From the NCBI RefSeq assembly GCF_003053845.1, contig NZ_QAYG01000008.1, positions 1 to 64,000 on the forward strand: a stretch of DNA of 64,000 nt. Direction: 5' to 3'. Within the stretch, counting starts at the first letter, position 1, and each line of letters opens with the position of its first letter. Origin of the DNA: Breoghania corrubedonensis. Its GTDB lineage: Bacteria; Pseudomonadota; Alphaproteobacteria; Rhizobiales; Stappiaceae. Under the pieces are notes generated by a model, which was given only the letters and a program-made list of their open reading frames with translations, ran no database searches and was not told the origin of the DNA. The position numbers and the translations under genes are program-made. Positions 44,777-52,583 of the stretch are shown here, in pieces.

Positions 44777-47314
44777 TCAGAACACCTGTTCGGTGCGGCT
44801 GATGATGTCGTCCTGCACTTCCTTGGCGAGCACGACGAACTGGGCGGAGTAGCCCGCCACACGAACAACCAGGTCCCTGTGGGCCTCCGGGTTCTTCTGC
44901 GCTTCGAGCAGGGTGGCGCGGTCGATCACGTTGAACTGCACGTGCATGCCCTTGTGATCGAAGTAGGAGCGCACCAGCGAGGCGAAGTGCTGCAGACCAT
45001 TGTCACCGGCCAGGGCTGAGGGCAGGAACTTCTGGTTGTAGAGCGTTCCATTGGAGGCGATGAAGTGGTCGAGCTTGGCCACGGAGTTCGCGGCTGCCGT
45101 CGGTCCCTTCACGTCCTTGCCCTGGCGGGGCGATACGCCGTCGGCCAACGGAGCATTCGCCGGACGACCGTCGGGCAGGGCCCCGACGTCCTTGCCGAAG
45201 AGCACGTTGGCGGAGACCGGATAGATGCCGGCCTGGAACTGACCACCGCGCGGGTTCTTGTACTTCTCCACTTCCTTGCAGTAGATCTGGGCGCACTTGC
45301 GGGCGATCATGTCGACTTCGTCGATGTCGTTGCCGAAGCACGGCGCGCTGTCGAGCATCCGGCGGATGCCGTCGTACTTGCCGTTGCCGCCGCCATTGCC
45401 GTTTCCGGCTGCAAGCGTGCGGTAGACTTCGTCCTTGAGCGTCGACATGTCGGTGGAGTTGGAATTGACCAGCACCTGGCGAACCGCGGCGTAGACCTGC
45501 TCTTCGGTCGGTTCCGTGCTGCCGTTCCCTGCGGCCTTGGCGCCCTGGGCGAGACCGAAGTTGGCGTCGAGAGCCTCCTTCAAATCTGCCATGGTCAGGG
45601 CCTTGTCATCGAAGACGAACTTCTTCATCGCATAAACCGAGTCACCACTGTCGGCGACGCCGAAGGCCTGCGGACCCGTGAAGTTGTAGATCGCGCCGCC
45701 TTCCTGAACCGACATGCCGCGGCCCATGCAGTCGTCGACCATGGCGGAGAGGAAGGGCAGGGGAGCCCTTTCGGCATGGGCGATATCGACACAGTTATCG
45801 GCCTCCGCCAGATGGCGGACGAAGAACGACATCTGTTTGTTGAAGGCCTCGAAGAAATCGTCGACCGATTTCCAGTTGGTCATTTCACCAGTGACAGGCC
45901 CGAGCTGGGTGTCGCCAACCTTGCCGTTGTTCAGGGTGATTTCGAGAACCTTGGCCACGTTGAAGAAGGCCGCATCGTGCCAGCCTTCCGTGCGGTGGAT
46001 CGCTTGCGGTTCCACACAGCCAACGATGCCGTAGTCGCGTGCGTCGGCCAGCGACACACCGCGGTTCTGCAAGGCGGGGATGATCACTTCGTCATTGTAG
46101 ATCGCCGGTACGCCGAGGCCGAGGCGAACGACTTCCGCCGCACGGAACAGGAACTCGTCGGGCGTATCCTGCCACACGCGGATCGAGAAGGAAGGTGCGG
46201 GCAAACGGACATGGGCGACGGCTTCCATGCACATGTAGGAAACGTCATTGGTGGCATCCAGGCCGTCTTCGGTCTGACCGCCGACGCACAGGTTCTGGAA
46301 CACGGCGTAGCCGGCGAACGCCTGGGCCGAGACCTCGTCGCGGGTCTTGTTGACGTCGTTGAGCTTGATCCAGATGCAGTCGATGAGCTCCTGCGCGAAT
46401 TCGCGGCCGATGGACTTGTCGGCTTCCAGATAGGGCTGCATGTACTGGTCGAAGCGGCCCGGCGAGATGGAGTGGCCACTGGATTCGATCTGCAGCATGC
46501 ACTGGACGAACCACATCGTCTGGCAGGCTTCCCAGAACGTCGTGGCGCCGTTTTCCGGCACGCGACGGCAGTTCTGAGCAACCTGCTGCAGCTCCTGCTT
46601 GCGGGTCGGGTTGGATTCCGCTTTGGCCAGTTCGTCCGCCTTGTCGGCGTAGCGATGGGCGAAGTTGATCGCGGCGTTGTAGGTGATGATGATCGCGTTA
46701 TAGAACTGCTGCTTCTTGATGTAGGACGGATCCATCCGGTCCAGCAGTTCCAGTTCCTTGACCGCCTGGGCGATGATACCGCGGAAGCCGATCTTCAAGA
46801 TCTTGCCGTAGTCCACGCAGACGTGGCCGACGCCGCCGTAGAAATAGTTGCCCACCGTGAAGACGCCGTTAGCCATACAGTCCTTGGTCTTCTTGGACAT
46901 GTAGGAGGTGGCGAGATCGCTCGTGGTCTTGCCGGGCCAGTATTTGAAGGCCTCGTGCAGTTCTGCCGCCGTCTCCTTGGGAATTTCGAACGGATCGGCG
47001 ACGCGGTTGGCCATGGTCTCGAATTCGGCTTCGACCCAGTCGAAGGAGAATTCGGGGCAGATCTCGGTCGAACGCGGATTCTTGGTGATGGCGCCGACGA
47101 TCAGCTCGTCTTCGCGGATCGTGACCGGAAGTTCGTTGAAGATCTTCTCTGCCACTTTCGCGCGACGCAGGATCGGCGGAAGCCCTTCCGTTTCCTTGTA
47201 GGCCTCTGTCGCCAGGACGGCTCGCTCGGATTCAACATACGGGCGCGCATTCAGGATCTGGTTCTTCAACCGGATGATACGGTCCGTTGGTTTCGTAAAG
47301 CCCTTCTCAATCAT
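44777..47314 (-). CDS. B12-independent glycyl radical 1,2-propanediol (diol) dehydratase with internal encapsulation peptide
   Basis: An 845-residue glycyl radical enzyme; the catalytic Cys433 and Glu435 are in YGIVGCVEPQ and the radical Gly821 in RVAGYSAQF. Using glycerol dehydratase numbering as I know it, His164 (GGVGHV), His281-Ser282 (SGHSISP) and Asp447 (GWHDAAF) also fall at the same positions, so a diol substrate fits better than choline. Between about residues 588 and 647 there is an extra Gly/Asn/Ser-rich segment with two helices (EEQVYAAVRQVLVN and TLKDEVYRTLAAG) that shifts the radical glycine by 58 positions. A R. palustris homologue is reported to have such an intramolecular encapsulation peptide. 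Product: propionaldehyde. Confidence 0.93.
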   Translation of the reverse strand: MIEKGFTKPTDRIIRLKNQILNARPYVESERAVLATEAYKETEGLPPILRRAKVAEKIFNELPVTIREDELIVGAITKNPRSTEICPEFSFDWVEAEFETMANRVADPFEIPKETAAELHEAFKYWPGKTTSDLATSYMSKKTKDCMANGVFTVGNYFYGGVGHVCVDYGKILKIGFRGIIAQAVKELELLDRMDPSYIKKQQFYNAIIITYNAAINFAHRYADKADELAKAESNPTRKQELQQVAQNCRRVPENGATTFWEACQTMWFVQCMLQIESSGHSISPGRFDQYMQPYLEADKSIGREFAQELIDCIWIKLNDVNKTRDEVSAQAFAGYAVFQNLCVGGQTEDGLDATNDVSYMCMEAVAHVRLPAPSFSIRVWQDTPDEFLFRAAEVVRLGLGVPAIYNDEVIIPALQNRGVSLADARDYGIVGCVEPQAIHRTEGWHDAAFFNVAKVLEITLNNGKVGDTQLGPVTGEMTNWKSVDDFFEAFNKQMSFFVRHLAEADNCVDIAHAERAPLPFLSAMVDDCMGRGMSVQEGGAIYNFTGPQAFGVADSGDSVYAMKKFVFDDKALTMADLKEALDANFGLAQGAKAAGNGSTEPTEEQVYAAVRQVLVNSNSTDMSTLKDEVYRTLAAGNGNGGGNGKYDGIRRMLDSAPCFGNDIDEVDMIARKCAQIYCKEVEKYKNPRGGQFQAGIYPVSANVLFGKDVGALPDGRPANAPLADGVSPRQGKDVKGPTAAANSVAKLDHFIASNGTLYNQKFLPSALAGDNGLQHFASLVRSYFDHKGMHVQFNVIDRATLLEAQKNPEAHRDLVVRVAGYSAQFVVLAKEVQDDIISRTEQVF

Positions 47315-47373
47315 AGTCTTCTCCAGGCTGTGATGATCCGGCGAGCCCTCGCGGCCCGTCGGAGCCGGTTTCT

Positions 47374-47964
47374 TCAGGTCAGGATCTGCGGGTCGACGAG
47401 CCGCACAAAGGCGCGCAGCAACGCCGGATGGCCGGGCCAGGCCGGTGCCGTCACGAGGTTTCCATCGATGATCGTTTGTTCCGGTTCGACCGCGACGTAG
47501 TCGCCGCCAGCCGCACGGATCTCGGGGGCGACGGCCGGATAGGCCGTCAGTCGGCGGCCTTTGAGCACATCTGCCGCTGCCAGGATCTGCGCTCCGTGGC
47601 AGATCGCGGCGACTGGCCGGTTTGCCGCCATGAAGGCATGCACGAAGGCCAGAATTTGGGAGTCCAGGCGTAGATATTCGCAGGCACGGCCTCCCGCCAG
47701 GTAGAGACCGGCGTACTGGTCGGCCTCCACGAATGCGAAGTTGGCGTTCAGCCGGAACAGATGGCCGGGCTTTTCGCTGTAGGTCTGGTCGCCTTCGAAG
47801 TCATGGATCGCGGTCTTGATGGTGTCGCCGGTACGTTTGCCCGGGCACACGGCGTCTACGGAAAGTCCGGCCATTTCAAGAGCCTGAGACGGCACCATTA
47901 CTTCATAATCTTCAGAGAAATCTCCGACGATCATGAGAACTCTGTGGGGCGTTCTTCCGGACAT
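47374..47964 (-). CDS. DJ-1/PfpI-family protein
   Basis: A 196-residue flavodoxin-like protein: [25 protein letters not shown] at the start, nucleophile elbow [22 protein letters not shown] near 120 with the reactive Cys, and a C-terminal [16 protein letters not shown]. Family members act as proteases, glyoxalases or deglycases; here detoxification of reactive aldehydes is a fair guess. It is the promoter-proximal gene of the microcompartment operon, 59 bp before the dehydratase. The ATG at 47964 has no good ribosome site; an open frame continues upstream to 48144 without family similarity. Confidence 0.8.
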   Translation of the reverse strand: MSGRTPHRVLMIVGDFSEDYEVMVPSQALEMAGLSVDAVCPGKRTGDTIKTAIHDFEGDQTYSEKPGHLFRLNANFAFVEADQYAGLYLAGGRACEYLRLDSQILAFVHAFMAANRPVAAICHGAQILAAADVLKGRRLTAYPAVAPEIRAAGGDYVAVEPEQTIIDGNLVTAPAWPGHPALLRAFVRLVDPQILT

Positions 47965-48131
47965 AATAAGTAGCCGCCAAGTTTTACCGCTTGTTCGCAG
48001 AAAACCTATTCCTCCGGGTGCAATCCGGTCAACGAGAGCGCCTTGACAATGGCGGGTAATTATTTGTCGGTACTCATAATCTTCTAGTATATAGCGGAAT
48101 TGCGCCGAATTTTTCTGGAGGTTGTATAGTT

Positions 48132-48192
48132 TTGTCGCGGACAAGAAATTACAGGCAAGGGTAATATCTTGTCACGACCAGTGATTTCTTGT
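48132..48192. promoter_or_regulatory. Array of three 12-bp boxes with exact 20-bp spacing
   Basis: ACAAGAAATTAC (48141-48152), GTAATATCTTGT (48161-48172) and GTGATTTCTTGT (48181-48192) are one motif in plus, minus and minus orientation, each start 20 bp apart. The first overlaps a TTGTC-GCG-GACAA inverted repeat (48132-48144). The array lies about 180-230 bp upstream of the DJ-1 gene ATG, beyond an AT-rich stretch with a minus-strand TATACT at 48086-48091. The AraC-type response regulator of this locus is the likely binder (inference). Confidence 0.6.
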
Positions 48193-48363
48193 GCTCGACA
48201 AGGGGTGCCAGAGGCTTCATCTCTCGGTCCGAGAACGTTGCGAGAGGTGGGCGGAAATATCGCAGCACCTGCGTAAGTCATTGAACGCGCGAAACGAGTG
48301 TCGTCGCATTGGAGCCGGCTCCTGCCGAAAAGCCCTCCGTTTGGTATCTGTGACCCACGATAA

Positions 48364-48387
48364 TGGTAATGCGGCAAGAAATTACCA
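48364..48387. promoter_or_regulatory. Fourth box within an inverted repeat, near the plus-strand operon
   Basis: TGGTAAT (48364-48370) and ATTACCA (48381-48387) form a perfect 7-bp inverted repeat with a 10-bp spacer, and GCAAGAAATTAC (48374-48385) repeats the box of the upstream array with one change. It ends 21 bp before a possible -35 element of the membrane protein/ackA operon. Confidence 0.5.
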
Positions 48388-48408
48388 GCTCAGGACAAGT
48401 CCATCTCA

Positions 48409-48438
48409 TTGACCCTTCAATTTAAATAGACCTACGAT
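48409..48438 (+). promoter_or_regulatory. Possible promoter of the membrane-protein/ackA operon
   Basis: TTGACC (48409-48414) and TACGAT (48433-48438) are separated by 18 bp. A start near 48445 would leave a leader of about 245 nt. That leader carries a 7-bp stem TATCGAA/TTCGATA (48445-48451 with 48473-48479). I see no gene in the remaining bases up to 48689, nor elsewhere in the 725-bp divergent gap. Confidence 0.35.
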
Positions 48439-48689
48439 TTCAGTTATCGAAGCACCCCGAGAGCGAGTCACTTTCGATATTCGTGTATCGCAAGGCGCAT
48501 GACTTCAGCCTGGGAGATGTTCATCGCCGGGAGCGTAGACGTTTGTGCGCGGCTTCGAGCAAACGGGTGAAAGCCTAATAAAAACCGAGCAATCGACATG
48601 TATTCGGAACGAGCCGACGTAACAGCGAGCAACCTGCTGGCTTTGTCTCTCATCCGGTGTCGTGACGGTGACATTGCACGGGGGAAAAA

Positions 48690-49601
48690 ATGAGTGCAAT
48701 CGGTCTACTCGTCGCCTTCGGCGGCGGCATTTTCGGCGCGGCGATCGGGGCTCTTCCCGCCTTCGCATTCGTCGGCATACTGACGATGCTCGGCGTGGCT
48801 ATTCAGCTCGCCGTTGCACCCGCGGCAACAGACTTCTTCGGCATTCCGTTTGGCGTATTCGGGCCCCATGTGGGTGGTTTCGCCTCCGGTGTCGCCGCCG
48901 CCGCTTATGCGGCTGCCAAGGGCAAGCTCGACAGCGGTCGCAACATCGTGACCGCCGGGATGGGCCTGAACAGCCCCGACGTTCTCCTCGTCGGCGGTAT
49001 TTTCGGCATCATCGGCTACGTGATCGTCTGGCTTCTCGCGATGGTGCCCGACTTCGGTCCCGGCCTCGCCTGGACAGACTATCCGGGCATGGGTGTGGTC
49101 ATTTCTGCCTTCATCGCCCGGTTTGCGTGGGGAACCTGCGGCCTGTGCGGCAAGACCCCGGAAGGTGAGCGTTTCTTCCATCCAACCGACGCCACCAAGT
49201 GGCTGGCGTTTCAAAGCAGTGTCGGCCAGCTCATCGTCATCGGTGTCGGTGTCGGCCTTTTCGGTGGCTGGCTTGGCGTGACTTACGGAACGCCCGGCGC
49301 CTTGCTGGCCTTCGGCATCACAGCGGCAAGCCTGCTGTTCCTCACCGTCGGCGTGCTGACACCCGTGACGCATCACATCGCGTTGCCGGCGGCCATTGTC
49401 GGTGTGGCATCGGGAAGCATCATCCTGGCCGGTATCGCAGGGTTGATTTGCGCCTTCGTCGGCGAGTTTTACGCCCGTGTCTTCCTCGATCGCGGCGATA
49501 CCCATATCGACCCGCCGGCCTGCACGATCGCGACGATGACACTTGTCTTCAACTTCCTGACGTCGGTCGGTTTCTGGGCCTTCCTGCCCGTTCCGGTCTG
49601 A
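48690..49601 (+). CDS. Multi-span membrane protein of unknown function linked to the microcompartment
   Basis: A 303-residue protein with about 8-9 hydrophobic helices and several glycine-rich stretches (FGGGIFGAAIGALPAF at the start, FGPHVGGFASGVAAAAYAA near 57, LVGGIFGIIGYVIVWLLAM near 99). A soluble loop near 145-165 has FAWGTCGLCGKTPEGERFF with a CxxC pair. I do not recognise the family. A strong GGGGGA site precedes the ATG. Divergent placement beside the diol compartment operon and before ackA suggests uptake of propanediol or export of propionate/propanol (inference). Confidence 0.75.
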   Translation: MSAIGLLVAFGGGIFGAAIGALPAFAFVGILTMLGVAIQLAVAPAATDFFGIPFGVFGPHVGGFASGVAAAAYAAAKGKLDSGRNIVTAGMGLNSPDVLLVGGIFGIIGYVIVWLLAMVPDFGPGLAWTDYPGMGVVISAFIARFAWGTCGLCGKTPEGERFFHPTDATKWLAFQSSVGQLIVIGVGVGLFGGWLGVTYGTPGALLAFGITAASLLFLTVGVLTPVTHHIALPAAIVGVASGSIILAGIAGLICAFVGEFYARVFLDRGDTHIDPPACTIATMTLVFNFLTSVGFWAFLPVPV

Positions 49602-49604
49602 TCC

Positions 49605-49677
49605 CGCATGCGGGGGCCGCCCCGCATGCGACGGGCGACGCGAGGCCTCCTCTCCCTCATCCACCTCGCGTCGCCCG
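49605..49677 (+). other. Two tandem perfect hairpins between the membrane protein and ackA
   Basis: Hairpin 1 pairs CGCATGCGGGG (49605-49615) with CCCCGCATGCG (49620-49630) around a 4-nt loop. Hairpin 2 pairs CGGGCGACGCGAGG (49632-49645) with CCTCGCGTCGCCCG (49664-49677) around an 18-nt loop. They begin 4 bases after the stop codon and are separated by one base. Neither has a T-run, so partial termination or message stabilisation is likely. Confidence 0.6.
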
Positions 49678-49756
49678 GTCTTGTCGTCACGGCCGCTGCC
49701 CTTGGGCCGCCGCGAAAAGCGCTTGCGTTTGCAAGCCTAGGAAAGAGTAGAAAACC

Positions 49757-51007
49757 ATGATCCTGATCATCAACTGCGGCAGCTCGAGCTTGAAATATCA
49801 GCTCTATAATCCCGATCTGACCGAAGTTGTCGCCAAGGGTCTGATTGCTCGGATTGGCGAAAACGGTTCTTATGCAGAGCATTTTGTCGGCCAGGAACGC
49901 CTTGTCATGCGCCGCGCCATCCCCGACCACAAGGTCGGGTTCGACGTCATGGTCGACAATCTGTTGCATTCGGAACTAGCGGTCATTGAAGGGCCGCAGG
50001 CAATCACTGCCATCGGTCATCGCGCGGTTCATGGGGGTGATATCTTCGTGGAATCGACGCTCGTCGATGAAACGGTGATGGAACAGCTTCATGCCTGCGC
50101 GCGGTTCGCGCCGCTTCACAACCCGTGCAATATCGCTGGTATCGAGGAGTGTCTGCGGCGTTTCCCGGGCGTGCCCAACGTGGTCGTTTTCGATACCGCG
50201 TTCCATCAAAGCGTACCGCGCGAGGCGCATGTCTATGCGCTGCCCTACGAACTCTATTCCCAATGGGGAATTCGCCGGTATGGCTTCCATGGCACCTCTT
50301 GTCGCTATGTCAGCCAGGCGGCTGCCGACATTCTCAACCGGCCTCTCGAGGATCTTTCCATGGTGATCTGTCACCTCGGCAACGGGGTGACGCTCGATGC
50401 GGTCAAAGCCGGCCGTTCTGTCGACACCAGCATCGGCTTCGGCACGTTCTGCGGTATTCCGATGGGAACGCGCTCGGGCGACTTCGATCCCGCGATCATC
50501 TTCCATCTCGTCAAGGAGAGGGGCATGTCGGTGGAGGAGGTCGAGGCGCTGTGCTATGAAAAGAGCGGGCTTCTGGGAGTTTCCGGCGTCAGCAACGACA
50601 TGCGCGAAGTGATGGAGCGGGCGGAAGCCGGTGATGATCGCTGCGCGCTGGCCGTCGACATCTTCGTCTATCAGATCAAGAAAACCGTTGGCGCCTATGC
50701 CGCCGCGATGGACGGGCTGGATGCCCTGGTCTTCACCGCCGGCATTGGCGAAAACAGCAAGGAAATCCGCTCGCGGGTTTGCGCCGGGCTTGGCGTCCTT
50801 GGCGTGCGGATCGACGAGCGCCTCAATTCCATGGTGCGGAATGGCCACCCCAACATCAGCGCGGCCGATATGCGCGTGGCGACGTTGGTGGTGCCGACTG
50901 ACGAAGAGCGGATGATCGCGCTCGATACCTACCGGCTGGTTTCAGACAGCATTCGGTTCCCCGCGCCGATCACCTCCTTTGCCCCGACATATGCTGAGCG
51001 GGTCTGA
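49757..51007 (+). CDS. ackA: Acetate/propionate kinase
   Basis: A 416-residue ASKHA kinase with the hallmark ILIINCGSSSLKYQ at the N-terminus, GHRAVHGGD near 91 with the substrate Arg/His, VVFDTAFHQSVP near 143, YGFHGTSCRYVS near 175, HLGNGVTLDAV near 204 and FTAGIGENS near 325. It makes ATP from acyl-phosphate; next to PduL and a propanediol dehydratase the expected substrate is propionyl-phosphate. AckA, TdcD and PduW cannot be told apart by eye. It probably belongs to one transcript with the membrane protein. Confidence 0.93.
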   Translation: MILIINCGSSSLKYQLYNPDLTEVVAKGLIARIGENGSYAEHFVGQERLVMRRAIPDHKVGFDVMVDNLLHSELAVIEGPQAITAIGHRAVHGGDIFVESTLVDETVMEQLHACARFAPLHNPCNIAGIEECLRRFPGVPNVVVFDTAFHQSVPREAHVYALPYELYSQWGIRRYGFHGTSCRYVSQAAADILNRPLEDLSMVICHLGNGVTLDAVKAGRSVDTSIGFGTFCGIPMGTRSGDFDPAIIFHLVKERGMSVEEVEALCYEKSGLLGVSGVSNDMREVMERAEAGDDRCALAVDIFVYQIKKTVGAYAAAMDGLDALVFTAGIGENSKEIRSRVCAGLGVLGVRIDERLNSMVRNGHPNISAADMRVATLVVPTDEERMIALDTYRLVSDSIRFPAPITSFAPTYAERV

Positions 51008-51035
51008 AACGTTCCGGTATCGCGCCGGGAGACAT

Positions 51036-51080
51036 GGTGCGGGCGATGCGGCGTATGTATCCTGCCGCATCGCCCGTACC
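51036..51080 (+). terminator. Long hairpin after ackA
   Basis: GGTGCGGGCGATGCGGC (51036-51052) pairs with GCCGCATCGCCCGTACC (51064-51080) over 17 bp with one G-U wobble and an 11-nt loop. It lies between the convergent ackA and RidA genes and can serve both strands. The following ACTTCTT is only weakly T-rich. Confidence 0.6.
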
Positions 51081-51103
51081 ACTTCTTGCGCGTGCCAATT
51101 GGC

Positions 51104-51451
51104 TTACCGGGCGGCGGTCACGATGATCTCGACCTTGTAGTCGGGGGTTGCAAGGCGCGATTCACCACAGGCGCGTGCGGGCGGATTGGCAGGGTCGACC
51201 CACGCGTCCCACACGGCGTTCATCTCGGCAAAGTCATCCATCGAGGCGAGCCATATGGTGGCCTGCAGCAGCCGCGACTTGTCGCTGCCGGCCTCGGCGA
51301 GCAACGCGTCGATACGCTTCACAATGGTCTGGGTCTGGGCGGTGACGCTCTCGCCCGGTGCGCCGACCTGGCCCGAGAGCCAGACGACCCCGCCATGAAC
51401 GACCGCCTGGCTCATGCGCGGGCCGATTTCCAGTCTCTTGATGTCCGTCAT
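51104..51451 (-). CDS. RidA-family enamine/imine deaminase
   Basis: A 115-residue Rid protein (IGPRMSQAVVHGGVVWLSGQVGAPG, then QTIVKRIDALLAEAGSDKSRLLQATIWLASMDDFAEMN, PARACGESRLATPDYKVEI). The Arg in PPARACGESRLA is the usual catalytic Arg. Rid proteins hydrolyse reactive enamines/imines released by PLP or FAD enzymes; the amine oxidase-like gene just upstream fits. The ATG at 51451 has AGGAAA upstream. Confidence 0.88.
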   Translation of the reverse strand: MTDIKRLEIGPRMSQAVVHGGVVWLSGQVGAPGESVTAQTQTIVKRIDALLAEAGSDKSRLLQATIWLASMDDFAEMNAVWDAWVDPANPPARACGESRLATPDYKVEIIVTAAR

Positions 51452-51482
51452 TGTGTTTCCTGTCGTGGTAGGTCGGCGGGCC

Positions 51483-52583
51483 TTAGAAAAGGCGCGCGGG
51501 ATCAAGGGCCTTGACGATGTCGGGAGGTAGTTTCGACGGGCGTTTCAGGCACAGGTCTGCTGCGAGCCGGGAAAGGGCCGGCGCCGTCTGAACGCCGTAA
51601 CCGCCCTGGCCGGCAAGCCAGAAGAAACCATCCGCATCCGGGGCGAACCCGACGGCCGGCGTGCGGTCGGATACGAAGCTGCGCAGCCCCGCCCAGCTCC
51701 GCTCCACACGCGTCACAGGCATCGTGACCGCCTGTTCGAAACGGTGGAGACCTTCGGCCAGGACCATGTCGTCGGGCCAGGCGTCATGAGGTTCGACCGG
51801 GTCTTCGTCGGCGGGCGAGACCATCAGCTTGCCGGCGTCGGGCTTGGCGTACCAGCCCTCCGAGGCGCTGGCGACGAGCGGCCAGCCACTAACGTCTATA
51901 CCGGCGGGGGCGGGAAGGATCGCCGCGGAACGACGCATGGGGACGAGGCCGATCCGACGCGCGCCCGCTCTGTCCGCTATAACGTCCGCCCATGCGCCCG
52001 CCGCATTGACGACGATGGGCGCCTCGAACGTGCCTTGCGGGGTTTCCACACGCCAGACGCCGCCCCTCCGCGCGAGACGTTCCGCCGGCGCATCGGTGAT
52101 GAAACGGGCTCCGTTCCTTCGGGCAAGGCGGGCAAATCCCTGAAGCAGGCGGTCAACATCGATATCCTGCGCGTCGCGCTCGATCGCCGCTGCCGCGATC
52201 CTCTCGCGCTTGAGGAGCGGAAAGAGCGCGACCGCACCATCCGCATCAAGCCGTTCCATGCCGTCTGCGCCCTTCAGATAGGCGTTGAAGGCATCGAGTT
52301 CCTCCTCGCTCGCGATCAGCATTTCGCCGCGCGGGCTGAGCAGCGTTTCCTCCGCGATGCCGTCCGGTTCCTTCAAGACGGGCTCGGACGCGACGTTGAG
52401 GGCGCGCAACGTGGCATTGCCATAGTTGCGGATGTAGATCGCGGCGGAGCGGCCGGTGGCGTGGCGGCCGAGGGCGTCCTCCATTTCCAGAACGATGATC
52501 CGGGCATCGGGGGAAAGCCGCGCGGCGGCCCCGGCGCCCGCGATGCCACCGCCTATGATCAGAATATCCGCAGTCTCGTTCAT
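51483..52583 (-). CDS. FAD-dependent amine/amino-acid oxidoreductase (DAO family)
   Basis: A 366-residue protein with ILIIGGGIAGAGAAARLS (FAD Rossmann motif), GRHATGRSAAIYIRNYG near 39, VVNAAGAWADVIADRAG near 190 and a C-terminal FWLAGQGGYGVQTAPALSRLAADL. It oxidises a C-N bond, probably of an amino acid or polyamine derivative, producing an imine for RidA. It overlaps the deacetylase-like gene by 4 bp. Confidence 0.85.
   Translation of the reverse strand: MNETADILIIGGGIAGAGAAARLSPDARIIVLEMEDALGRHATGRSAAIYIRNYGNATLRALNVASEPVLKEPDGIAEETLLSPRGEMLIASEEELDAFNAYLKGADGMERLDADGAVALFPLLKRERIAAAAIERDAQDIDVDRLLQGFARLARRNGARFITDAPAERLARRGGVWRVETPQGTFEAPIVVNAAGAWADVIADRAGARRIGLVPMRRSAAILPAPAGIDVSGWPLVASASEGWYAKPDAGKLMVSPADEDPVEPHDAWPDDMVLAEGLHRFEQAVTMPVTRVERSWAGLRSFVSDRTPAVGFAPDADGFFWLAGQGGYGVQTAPALSRLAADLCLKRPSKLPPDIVKALDPARLF

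Noticed and set aside
44777-47314. Choline trimethylamine-lyase (CutC) identity for the glycyl radical enzyme
   Set aside because: Diol-dehydratase residues (His164, Ser282, Asp447) and the propanediol-type neighbours fit better; no choline-specific genes nearby.
45065-47500. 811-codon plus-strand frame opposite the glycyl radical dehydratase
   Set aside because: Antisense shadow of an enzyme with all catalytic residues; no recognisable domain.
47965-48144. Upstream extension of the DJ-1/PfpI protein
   Set aside because: The extra 60 residues have no family similarity and run through the AT-rich control region; the family start is at 47964.
48408-48421. FNR-like site ATTGACCCTTCAAT
   Set aside because: Half-sites TTGA and TCAA are 4 bp apart instead of the 6 needed for FNR/Anr; more likely part of a -35 element.
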